This document shows, piece by piece, positions 5,832 through 11,777 of a stretch of DNA of 14,547 nt. Numbering within the stretch: position 1 is the stretch's first letter; each line of letters opens with the position of its first letter. The stretch is from the NCBI GenBank assembly GCA_017475805.1, contig JAFVEW010000295.1, forward strand, positions 1-14,547. The letters run 5' to 3'. The stretch is from Synergistaceae bacterium (GTDB lineage Bacteria; Synergistota; Synergistia; Synergistales; Aminobacteriaceae). Made by a program: the position numbers and the translations under genes. The notes beneath the pieces were generated by a model that made no database searches, was not told the origin of the DNA, and worked only from the letters and a program-made list of their open reading frames with translations.

Positions 5832-7235
5832 ATGAAGACATTAAAAATTCTTGGAATAATTTTCATGGTCATAGCGTCAACCGTCGGCGGCGCAGCATTT
5901 CGTTTAATGGAAGTTCTTAACGATCCTAATCCTCTGCCTTTGCCTAAAACAACTCAGTCTCAAACAAAAACTCAACCGCAGGCCAAGAACGATAATAATG
6001 AATCTGGAAAAGTTATCTCCGGCGATACTGAATTGGCCGTTGCTGAGACTCCGGCGAAAAATTTAAGCACAGGCTCTCGGAGCAGTGTTAATGTTTTGAT
6101 AGTCGGTCTTGATAACGTTGACGGAGGCTCACGAACTGACGCTATAGCACTTGCGATCTTTGACGCTGAGAATATGGGCTTGCGGATTGCCTCTATACCG
6201 AGAGATTCACGAGTTTATATTCCTGGACGAAGCTGGGACAAGATCAATCACGCTTATGTTTACGGCGGAATAAATTTATTGCGAGAGACGCTTGTAAACT
6301 TAACAGGAATTCCGATTGATTATTTCGTAAAAATTAATTATAAGAGCTTCCCGCGAATTATAGACGCTATCGGCGGCGTAGATATTTACGTTGAAAAAAA
6401 ATTGCAGTATAACGATTATTCGGGGAAATTATTTATAAATATTCCTAAAGGCCAGCAGCATATGGACGGCAAAACTGCATTAGGCTATGTTAGATTTCGT
6501 CATGACCCGCTTGGCGATATTGGCCGCGTTAAACGTCAGCAGGGATTTATTGATATAGTCATGCAAAAATTAAAATCGCCGTCAATAATCACAAAAATTC
6601 CGACTCTTGTTAATGAAGTTATCGATGCTGTTGATACAGATTTAGCTCCGCTCGAAGCTCTAAAATTAATGCAGTTTGCTAACAGTCTTCCGCCTGACAG
6701 AATTACAATGTTTATGGCTCCCGGCAAGGTCGGTTTTAGCAAAGATATAAGCTACTGGATTTTAGATAACAATGCTTTTTCTTTGCAACTTGCCGCTAAA
6801 CTTCCGCCCGCTGATGCTTCGACACTTGAAAATTTAGACCCTGTTAATTTAGACATAACACCTGAAGCAAAAGAAGCAGCTTATTTTGATTCAGAAAAAT
6901 TAGACGAGCTTAGAAATCAAATCACAAGCATAAGAATCTTAAACGGCGACGGTGAAAAAGGAATAAGCCGACGAGCAGCTCAAATTTTCCAGAGGATCGG
7001 CATAGAAGTTCCTTATACCGGCAACGCACGACACTATGACTATAAAGCTTGCAGCATTATTTATCCGCCCGACAGCGACGAGACCGTGAAAGAAAGCGCG
7101 ATGGCCTTAGCAGAACTTTGCGGAATTAAAAACGAAGGATTAATTCACGCCGACAGAACTGCAACATCATTAACTTTAATTCTTGGACATGATAAGAACG
7201 ATTTGTTAAGAAGGCTTGAAAATCTAAATAGCTAA
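5832..7235 (+). CDS. LytR-CpsA-Psr (LCP) family cell-envelope protein
   Basis: LCP proteins are membrane-anchored phosphotransferases that attach glycopolymers to peptidoglycan. The 467-residue protein has an N-terminal membrane anchor (about residues 4-24), a Gln/Thr/Lys-rich linker (about 35-60), and the LCP domain at about 88-245. Its hallmarks are VNVLIVGLDN, SRTDAIALAIF, ASIPRDSRVYIPG, DKINHAYVYGG and YVRFRHDPLGDIGRVKRQQ, where the Asp/Arg residues bind the pyrophosphate and metal. A LytR_C-type domain (SIRILNGDG...) occupies about 365-465. GTGAGGAG precedes the start by 13 bases. In a diderm the polymer attached is unknown; the catalytic residues look intact. Confidence 0.92.
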   Translation: MKTLKILGIIFMVIASTVGGAAFRLMEVLNDPNPLPLPKTTQSQTKTQPQAKNDNNESGKVISGDTELAVAETPAKNLSTGSRSSVNVLIVGLDNVDGGSRTDAIALAIFDAENMGLRIASIPRDSRVYIPGRSWDKINHAYVYGGINLLRETLVNLTGIPIDYFVKINYKSFPRIIDAIGGVDIYVEKKLQYNDYSGKLFINIPKGQQHMDGKTALGYVRFRHDPLGDIGRVKRQQGFIDIVMQKLKSPSIITKIPTLVNEVIDAVDTDLAPLEALKLMQFANSLPPDRITMFMAPGKVGFSKDISYWILDNNAFSLQLAAKLPPADASTLENLDPVNLDITPEAKEAAYFDSEKLDELRNQITSIRILNGDGEKGISRRAAQIFQRIGIEVPYTGNARHYDYKACSIIYPPDSDETVKESAMALAELCGIKNEGLIHADRTATSLTLILGHDKNDLLRRLENLNS

Positions 7236-7262
7236 GAGATTTTTTAATTCAATAATAACTCG

Positions 7263-7314
7263 CTCCCCTTGGTATAAGTTATAATTAGAAAAACTTATCA
7301 AGGGGAGGTTTTTT
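7263..7314 (+). terminator. Strong hairpin plus T-run that also contains the next gene's ribosome binding site
   Basis: CTCCCCTTG plus ATAAGTT (7263-7280, with a 2-base GT bulge) pairs with AACTTATCAAGGGGAG at 7292-7307. A run of six T's follows at 7309-7314. It terminates the LCP message by appearance, yet the 3' arm GGGGAGG is also the ribosome binding site for the gene starting at 7317. The site would therefore be hidden in any read-through transcript. Confidence 0.7.
7280..7285 (+). promoter_or_regulatory. Possible -10 element inside the hairpin loop
   Basis: TATAAT lies at the top of the hairpin. A transcript from it would start near 7292, exactly at the 3' arm, leaving the ribosome binding site unpaired. 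No good -35 or TGn extension is visible, so the assignment is weak. Confidence 0.33.
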
Positions 7315-7316
7315 AT

Positions 7317-7925
7317 ATGAAAAGTTCAAATTTATTTTCGAGACTCTCAGCTCTGCTTTTATCCTTCGTCTTCTTAACGGGAACTGCCTTTGCAGACCCT
7401 AAAATAACTTTCAATGCTTATAAATGTATGGTCTGCGATAAATATTTTCAGAGTTTTCCGGGCGACAACCTTGACGCAAAAGACTTCAGGGATCAGCAGC
7501 AGCTTCGCAGGGTCTTTCAGTTCGGCAACAGAGGTAAAAATTTTGAAGAATGTAAAAACGGATTCAAATATCATATTTTTGAAAAGAAAGGCACAGACAC
7601 GACGGCTCTTAGCAATCTCAAAAATTCAACTATGGCTGAACGCGTCGGCGTTATTAAAGACGGCGGCTCGCTCAGCGGCATAAGTTTAACTGAGTGGGAA
7701 TGTGTCTACTGCAAAAAACATTTTTACTCATTGAACAACGAAAACTTAAACGTCAGGGATTGGGAACTTCAGACAGTTCTCCTCTACAACATGAAAGGCC
7801 AAGCGATTCCAAAATGCAATGCGCCCGACGTTTGGGGTCATATTTTCTTCCCGAAAAAAACAGGTTCTGTGAAATCTTACGAACTTGCGACGATTGCTTA
7901 TGACCTTTACTGGGTCAAAAATTAA
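7317..7925 (+). CDS. Exported protein of unknown function with duplicated CxxC...C...H unit (paralogue 1)
   Basis: I do not recognise a named family. The 202-residue protein has a signal peptide (hydrophobic core about 9-22, likely cleaved after AFA at 26). The mature part is two copies of one unit. Copy 1 (about 33-93) reads YKCMVCDKYF ... NLDAKDF ... GKNFEECKNGF ... HIFEKK. Copy 2 (about 122-183) reads WECVYCKKHF ... NLNVRDW ... KGQAIPKCNA ... GHIFFPKK. Each copy thus has CxxC, a third Cys and a His, suggesting two metal (zinc-ribbon-like) sites in the periplasm or at the surface; disulfides are an alternative. It heads a three-gene cluster and is 13 bases ahead of its paralogue. The C-terminus AYDLYWVKN is shared with that paralogue. 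Confidence 0.75.
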   Translation: MKSSNLFSRLSALLLSFVFLTGTAFADPKITFNAYKCMVCDKYFQSFPGDNLDAKDFRDQQQLRRVFQFGNRGKNFEECKNGFKYHIFEKKGTDTTALSNLKNSTMAERVGVIKDGGSLSGISLTEWECVYCKKHFYSLNNENLNVRDWELQTVLLYNMKGQAIPKCNAPDVWGHIFFPKKTGSVKSYELATIAYDLYWVKN

Positions 7926-7938
7926 GGAGGCGTTAATA

Positions 7939-8556
7939 ATGAAAAAATTTTTGCTTTTTTGGTTAAGCGTTTTAATTTTCGCGTTAATGTCCAGCTGTGC
8001 CTTTGCTGACGCTAAAGTTGCTCTCGTGAGCTACAAGTGTCTTATTTGCGAAAGATATTATTTCAGCTTTGACGGCGACGAATTAGACTCCGAAACTCTT
8101 AACGACCCTGATATTCAGCCCAAACGAGTTTTTCAGCTTTTAGACAGAGGCAAAAATTTAGAGCCTTGCAGCAGTAACTTCAAAGCTCATGTTTTTGAAA
8201 GAAAATCGGCGGCGAGCAAGCCTTTAAGCGAAGTTATAAAAAATGCTTCAAGAATTGCTGTCGTTAAAGACGGCCCGTATCTTAAAAATATGGACATCAG
8301 CGAATGGCAGTGCATGGCTCCGGACTGTAAAAGGGATAAAATCTACACTCTTAACGATGAAAACTTAATGATAAGAGACTGGGAAGCCCAGACCGATAAA
8401 ATTTTCAGCCTCAAGGGAGGACGAAAAATCCCAAAATGTCAATCGCGTTACACTTTTGGACACGCTTTCTTCAGAAGTGCATCGATGAAACACGCTCCTG
8501 TAAAGTCCTACGACATTGCCCAACTCGCTTATGATATTTATTATGTCAAAAATTAA
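7939..8556 (+). CDS. Exported protein of unknown function with duplicated CxxC...C...H unit (paralogue 2)
   Basis: This 205-residue protein is a paralogue of the preceding gene: signal peptide ending CAFA (about residue 23), then the same two-unit layout and the same ending (YDIYYVKN). Unit 1 has YKCLICERYYFSF, GKNLEPCSSNF and HVFERK. Unit 2 has WQCMAPDCKRDKIYTL (CxxxxC rather than CxxC), NLMIRDWEAQT, RKIPKCQS and GHAFF. The start at 7939 is chosen because AAGGAGG lies 9 bases upstream and the signal peptide begins there; a longer frame from 7885 would overlap the previous gene. Spacer and ribosome binding site resemble those of the following gene. Its Cys19 precedes the expected cleavage site, but the context is not a good lipobox. 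Confidence 0.75.
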   Translation: MKKFLLFWLSVLIFALMSSCAFADAKVALVSYKCLICERYYFSFDGDELDSETLNDPDIQPKRVFQLLDRGKNLEPCSSNFKAHVFERKSAASKPLSEVIKNASRIAVVKDGPYLKNMDISEWQCMAPDCKRDKIYTLNDENLMIRDWEAQTDKIFSLKGGRKIPKCQSRYTFGHAFFRSASMKHAPVKSYDIAQLAYDIYYVKN

Positions 8557-8569
8557 GGAGGAGTTTTTT

Positions 8570-9277
8570 ATGAGAAAAATTAAAATCACCGCTGGAATTT
8601 TGCTCGCTTTATTAATTTGTACGTCAGCGCAAGCCAAGCTCCCGAAAACTTACAAAGAGTTCAAGGAGCGTTACCAAACCGAAGGCAGAACGATAGAAGG
8701 CGCAGTGAAATTATATTTTGAAGGCGTCTTTGCTTTCATGAACGAAGATACAAGAAAAGAAGGCGGAAAAATGCTGCGTTACGCAATGTATTCGGATAGA
8801 CCTATCGAACGTTCAACTTACTACGCAACTTTTGTAGAACGAATGAAAGACCCTGACTATAATTACGCTTTCAGAAGTTACGCTGAAGGAGCGACGCCTG
8901 AAAATAATTATTCAATGTCGCCGGATGATTTTGAAATCATGTATGCAGGAAAGCCCGTTAAAGACCCCGGAGGCTATATGAGAGTTCCGCTTGAGAGTTC
9001 AGGAGCTGATAGTCCGCGAATAATTTGGGTAAAAAAATATGAAGACGGCCTATGGTATGTCATTAACAACGCCGCAACTTATGTTCAAGTTAAAGAGCCA
9101 AAAGCCGTGCAGATTAAACGTTCTCAAGCTCATGACGCCGACTATGACGAAGATGAAGATGATGAGCCGAAAAAAACAGAAGCCTCAGAAATTACTAAAC
9201 CTGATACGCCGATTACAGAGCCTACAAATTCTGCTCCTAATCCTGATATGCCGCCCGAAGACGGGTTTGAATGGTAA
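8570..9277 (+). CDS. Exported protein of unknown function with acidic/proline-rich tail
   Basis: The 235-residue protein starts at 8570, behind AAGGAGGAG and with a clear signal peptide (hydrophobic 8-18, likely cleavage after AQA at 22). The mature domain, about 23-185, opens KLPKTYKEFKERYQ and contains EGAVKLYFEGVFAFM, KMLRYAMYSDRPIERSTYY, and a late WYVINNAATYVQV strand. It resembles an uncharacterised conserved domain of Synergistota-like exported proteins that I cannot name with certainty. The last 45 residues are low complexity: a run of Asp/Glu (DADYDEDEDDEP), then Thr/Pro-rich sequence. It has no cysteine pairs and is not a paralogue of the two preceding genes, though it is 13 bases behind them and closes their operon. 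Confidence 0.7.
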   Translation: MRKIKITAGILLALLICTSAQAKLPKTYKEFKERYQTEGRTIEGAVKLYFEGVFAFMNEDTRKEGGKMLRYAMYSDRPIERSTYYATFVERMKDPDYNYAFRSYAEGATPENNYSMSPDDFEIMYAGKPVKDPGGYMRVPLESSGADSPRIIWVKKYEDGLWYVINNAATYVQVKEPKAVQIKRSQAHDADYDEDEDDEPKKTEASEITKPDTPITEPTNSAPNPDMPPEDGFEW

Positions 9278-9290
9278 AAAATTCACACAG

Positions 9291-9318
9291 TGCCTCGATT
9301 TTAAGGTCGGGGCATTTT
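9291..9318 (+). terminator. Intrinsic terminator after the three-gene exported cluster
   Basis: TGCCTCGA (9291-9298) pairs with TCGGGGCA (9307-9314) through eight pairs including one G-U, with an 8-base loop, then TTTT and further AT-rich sequence. It lies 13 bases after the stop of the third exported gene. Confidence 0.7.
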
Positions 9319-9514
9319 AATTTATATTAATTTAATTTTGCTTTCTTTTTGTCCGATTTATATAACGTGAAGGAAAATACAAAATAAATTTTACAAGTTA
9401 ATTAAGCAAATAGGGATTATTACTAAATTCCTTGATGCTATTTTTTATACTCTTTTTTTGCAAATATAAAAATAACAACACGAATATAAATACAATCAGA
9501 AAGAAGGATTTTTT

Positions 9515-9937
9515 ATGAAAAATAGAAAAGGTTTCACGCTCGTTGAATTTTTAATCGTTGCTGCAGTTGTAGGCGTTTTGTCAGAGATGATGCTTTTCAC
9601 AAACATTGAAGCCGCTCATTCAGCTAAGGCCAATAAGATAATTACTAATTTACAAAATATTAAATTTGTAACTCGTGCTTATTATTCAGCAAGCATGGAT
9701 GTTTACAGCCCTGAGACTGATTCTGATTTACCCGATAAAATTACAAAACATGTATCTAAATATTTAGGCAGCGACTCTGAAGAATTACCGAATTATTATA
9801 TTAAAGTCGATGAAAATTCTAATAATAATTCTTGGTGGGTATGTTACAACAATGTTACTGACGATATTAGAGACAGGCTCATTAATAAGGAAGGTCTTAA
9901 ATCTGAAAGTAACACAGTAGCTCTTCAAATACGATGA
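9515..9937 (+). CDS. Type IV pilin-like protein (prepilin N-terminus)
   Basis: The 140-residue protein begins with a short charged leader MKNRKG followed by FTLVEFLIVAAVVGVLSEMM. That is a class III (prepilin) signal: cleavage by prepilin peptidase between Gly6 and Phe7, with the conserved Glu at position 5 of the mature protein and a hydrophobic assembly helix. The C-terminal domain (about 35-140) is divergent, with a single pair of nearby aromatics (NSWWVCYNN) and one cysteine. No other pilus gene is nearby, so this may be a lone minor pilin or an adhesion pilin made with machinery elsewhere. GAAAGAAGGA supplies the ribosome binding site. The 194-base AT-rich gap upstream shows no convincing promoter. 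Confidence 0.83.
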   Translation: MKNRKGFTLVEFLIVAAVVGVLSEMMLFTNIEAAHSAKANKIITNLQNIKFVTRAYYSASMDVYSPETDSDLPDKITKHVSKYLGSDSEELPNYYIKVDENSNNNSWWVCYNNVTDDIRDRLINKEGLKSESNTVALQIR

Positions 9938-9958
9938 TAGAAAGGAGGCCGCATATTT

Positions 9959-10372
9959 CTATTTTATTAAATATAATCCGAACAGACATATAATAGCGCC
10001 TATAATTTGTCTCAGAGAAATACTTTCGTTATAAATCAATTTTCCTACAATGATTAAAACTATCGCGAGTGCAGTGTTAGCGAATAGGGAGCCTTTACTG
10101 ATCTCCCAGCCCGCCCTGAACAAATAAACATATCCAGCCTCAAGTCCTACTATGGCTAAGCCCAAAATTACAGACGGCCAATTAAAATTTTGAACGAAAT
10201 TAAAATTCCCTGAGTGTGTGAAAAATAATATAAACGCTATAACACCGCCTGCGATATAAGTTATTATTAGCGTTCCGAAAGCGTCAAGATTATCGGGGAT
10301 CGATTTCGTAGCGACATTATAAAAAGTATTTGAAAAAATTATCAATAGCAACGGCCAAATCATTTTCCACAT
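9959..10372 (-). CDS. EamA/DMT-superfamily membrane protein, half-size
   Basis: The 137-residue minus-strand protein has about five hydrophobic helices (roughly 4-15, 33-52, 65-85, 92-108, 120-136) and the EamA-type final segment SLRQIIGAIICLFGLYLIK. DMT transporters usually have two EamA repeats and ten helices. Single-repeat proteins of about 140 residues exist and act as dimers, so this need not be truncated. The start at 10372 follows CTCAAGGAG on the minus strand with 9-base spacing. The gene converges on the pilin gene with only 21 bases between stops and no visible terminator, and it diverges from the ferredoxin gene across 58 bases. The substrate is unknown. Confidence 0.8.
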   Translation of the reverse strand: MWKMIWPLLLIIFSNTFYNVATKSIPDNLDAFGTLIITYIAGGVIAFILFFTHSGNFNFVQNFNWPSVILGLAIVGLEAGYVYLFRAGWEISKGSLFANTALAIVLIIVGKLIYNESISLRQIIGAIICLFGLYLIK

Positions 10373-10430
10373 GAGGAAATACTCCTTGAGTAAAAATTTT
10401 TCTATATTTTACAGGAGGATAAAAATTTTT

Positions 10431-10622
10431 ATGAAAAAATTTGCTGAGGTTAATAAAAACTTCTGCGTTTCTTGCGGCACTTGCGTCAAAGAGTGTCCGA
10501 GAGGTGCGATTGAAATTTGGCGCGGCTGCTACGCTATTGTCAATAAAGATTCGTGTGTAGGCTGCGGCCTTTGTTCGCGGACATGTCCGGCTGGCTGCAT
10601 AGAAATAAAAACGGAGGCTTAG
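10431..10622 (+). CDS. 2[4Fe-4S] ferredoxin
   Basis: The 63-residue form from ATG 10431 contains two classical clusters: CVSCGTCVKECPRGAIEI at about 12-29 and CVGCGLCSRTCPAGCIEI at about 41-58. Both have intact CxxCxxCxxxCP, so two low-potential [4Fe-4S] centres are expected. An in-frame start 60 bases upstream would add a basic, atypical N-terminus; AGGAGG at 10413-10418 supports 10431. Such ferredoxins carry electrons in anaerobic metabolism. The gene is followed after 8 bases by a small membrane protein that may once have been part of the same redox unit. Confidence 0.92.
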   Translation: MKKFAEVNKNFCVSCGTCVKECPRGAIEIWRGCYAIVNKDSCVGCGLCSRTCPAGCIEIKTEA

Positions 10623-10630
10623 ATTCAAAA

Positions 10631-10759
10631 ATGAAAAATAATAAAAAACATTTTTATGAATATCTATGGCTATGTTCAGTAAATTATTTCGCGTTAGGAT
10701 TTTTTAATATTCTGTTTGCGTGGTTAGGGATGATTGATTTTATTCTGCAACTTCTCTAA
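10631..10759 (+). CDS. 42-residue membrane peptide, possibly a truncated gene
   Basis: A frame from ATG 10631 encodes a charged start (MKNNKKHFYEY) and a long hydrophobic stretch with SVNYFALGFFNILFAWLG, ending DFILQLL then TAA. By recollection it resembles the N-terminus of a larger membrane protein with a 4Fe-4S motif, found near such ferredoxins in anaerobes, in which a cytoplasmic Cys-rich tail follows the second helix. Here the frame stops before any cysteine motif, and I see no continuation in other frames. It may therefore be a gene remnant. Alternatively it is a genuine one- or two-helix peptide. The ribosome binding site is weak (GGAGG lies inside the ferredoxin end). Confidence 0.42.
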   Translation: MKNNKKHFYEYLWLCSVNYFALGFFNILFAWLGMIDFILQLL

Positions 10760-10811
10760 TCACTGTTTTCTCGATCATATGCGGAACGAAGCTACGCCGC
10801 CGTTTTTGTAA

Positions 10812-10817
10812 TATAAT
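10812..10817 (+). promoter_or_regulatory. Likely -10 of the small antitoxin / PIN toxin operon
   Basis: TATAAT lies 31 bases upstream of the antitoxin start, and AAGGAGG at 10833-10839 follows. No good -35 is seen. A short GCGG/CCGC inverted repeat with a TTTTT run (10781-10807) just upstream may be a weak terminator of the ferredoxin unit or an operator. Confidence 0.45.
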
Positions 10818-10848
10818 TTCTAAAAATTTCTTAAGGAGGTTTTTAAGT

Positions 10849-11022
10849 ATGCCCGTTTTGGAAAAAGAAAAAGTTATTACTCAGCCGCAGCAAAAAACAA
10901 GAAAAATGTTAGCTTTTGAAGCTCTTGAGGAATTGAGAAAAAATTCTCCTTTCCCAAAAGATTTTGACTATAAAGCTGAAGTAGCACAGGCGATCGACGA
11001 AAAATATGGATATTTTTATTGA
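10849..11022 (+). CDS. Small antitoxin partner of the PIN toxin
   Basis: This 57-residue gene (MPVLEKEKVITQ ... DEKYGYFY) has a strong AAGGAGG site and ends in TGA at 11020-11022, overlapping the toxin start by 17 bases. The N-terminal third is Lys/Gln-rich. The C-terminal part AFEALEELRKNSPFPKDFDY followed by KAEVAQAIDEKYG is predicted helical and resembles the toxin-binding tails of small antitoxins found beside PIN_3-type toxins. No recognisable DNA-binding domain is visible, so whether it represses its own promoter cannot be judged. The assignment rests mainly on size, overlap and position. Confidence 0.7.
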   Translation: MPVLEKEKVITQPQQKTRKMLAFEALEELRKNSPFPKDFDYKAEVAQAIDEKYGYFY

Positions 11023-11425
11023 TACTAACGTGATTTTGAACTACATCACAGGACGCGATGACCCGTTTCTCGATTCGTCGATTAGGATTATTAAATTGTG
11101 TTCACAAAAAAAATTGAACGGCTACGTTGCGTTTCATTCTATCCCAATAATCTGGTACGCTCTTCGAAAAAAGCCAGAATACGAGAGACGATGCTGGCTA
11201 AAAGAGTTGTGTGAAATCTTGACCATAGTCAGCGCAACCCATGAACAGGTTGTTGAGGCCATCGATAATATTGATTTTCAAGATTTTGAGGACTGCTTGC
11301 AGGATCAATGTGCCGTAAATGCCGGAGTTGACTATATCGTTACGTGCAACGTTAAGGACTTTGAAAATTCAGAGGTAAGAAGCATTAACCCCGACGAGTT
11401 TCTATTAACATTCCTCGAAGCCTGA
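11006..11425 (+). CDS. PIN-domain ribonuclease toxin (VapC-like)
   Basis: PIN toxins cleave RNA (often tRNA or rRNA) using a cluster of acidic residues and Mg2+. The 139-residue protein has FIDTNVILNYITGRDD at the N-terminus (Asp6), HSIPIIWYALRKKPE at about 44-58, FQDFEDCLQDQCAVNAGVDY at 91-110 (Asp96 and Asp109) and IVTCNVKDF at 111-119 (Asp118). This arrangement matches the PIN_3 subgroup, where the Glu of classical VapC in the third helix is replaced by uncharged residues, as here. All other acidic positions are kept, so it looks active. It is co-translated with the small gene it overlaps. No clear terminator follows. Confidence 0.88.
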   Translation: MDIFIDTNVILNYITGRDDPFLDSSIRIIKLCSQKKLNGYVAFHSIPIIWYALRKKPEYERRCWLKELCEILTIVSATHEQVVEAIDNIDFQDFEDCLQDQCAVNAGVDYIVTCNVKDFENSEVRSINPDEFLLTFLEA

Positions 11426-11439
11426 CTCGATTTTTAACT

Positions 11440-11533
11440 CCGTAATATCACCGTATAAAAATATCCGTAAAATTACGTATAGATTTTTTAATTTTCGGTG
11501 GTATTATATGCATCGTTTTACGGGAATTACGTA
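11440..11533 (+). repeat. CCGTA-type repeats around the SLH-porin promoter
   Basis: CCGTAATA (11440), CCGTATAAA (11451) and CCGTAAAA (11465) are followed by the inverted copy TTTTACGG at 11516-11523. AATTACGTA occurs at 11471-11479 and again at 11525-11533. The copies flank the putative -10 on both sides, as expected for operator sites of a regulator, but no regulator is identified. Confidence 0.45.
11499..11507 (+). promoter_or_regulatory. Putative extended -10 promoter of the SLH porin
   Basis: TGGTATTAT fits TGnTATnAT-type extended -10 elements. Transcription would start near 11514, giving a leader of about 260 bases before the porin. No clear -35 is seen. The rest of 11426-11777 holds the CCGTA repeats, a possible 17-codon frame and the folded region near the porin start. 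Confidence 0.45.
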
Positions 11534-11637
11534 GAACAAGGTCGTAAAACTGACGCAGACGGTTTCAAAAGCACTTACGGGGCAAGCGTGCCACGCAGCT
11601 TTTAAGAAAAAGTTTTTCGTCAGGCGCAGTGAGGTCA

Positions 11638-11691
11638 ATGAGAATAGCCTCGAATCTGTTAAAGGGATTAAAGGAAACAAGGCAACTTTAG
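11638..11691 (+). CDS. Possible leader peptide upstream of the SLH porin
   Basis: ATG 11638 opens 17 codons (MRIASNLLKGLKETRQL) ending in TAG 11689-11691, with AGTGAGG 5 bases upstream as a fair ribosome binding site. The stop lies immediately before the ACCCCC that can pair with the porin's ribosome binding site. A ribosome finishing here would therefore cover that strand. Chance remains possible for a frame this short. Confidence 0.3.
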   Translation: MRIASNLLKGLKETRQL

Positions 11692-11768
11692 ACCCCCCAC
11701 AGCTCAGGGCTTAACTTCAAAGACTGAGTGCGCAGTACGACAGTTTTTTGAAAATTTTATAAGGGGGT
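11692..11768 (+). promoter_or_regulatory. Possible ribosome-binding-site masking helix
   Basis: ACCCCC at 11692-11697 can pair with GGGGGT at 11763-11768, which is the ribosome binding site of the porin (start at 11778). Between them CTCAG and CTGAG form a further short inverted repeat. This is pairing by inspection only; no energy was computed. Confidence 0.35.
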
Positions 11769-11777
11769 TTTTTCACT

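Noticed and set aside
7939..8010. Lipoprotein signal in paralogue 2
   Set aside because: The cysteine is preceded by Met-Ser-Ser rather than a proper lipobox, and a standard AFA cleavage site follows.
9039..9320. 93-codon plus-strand frame overlapping the acidic-tail protein
   Set aside because: Lys/Leu/Gln-rich translation of the low-complexity tail in another frame; runs through the terminator.
10317..10628. 103-codon minus-strand frame over the ferredoxin
   Set aside because: Opposite the intact two-cluster ferredoxin; its product is composition-driven and it overlaps the transporter gene.
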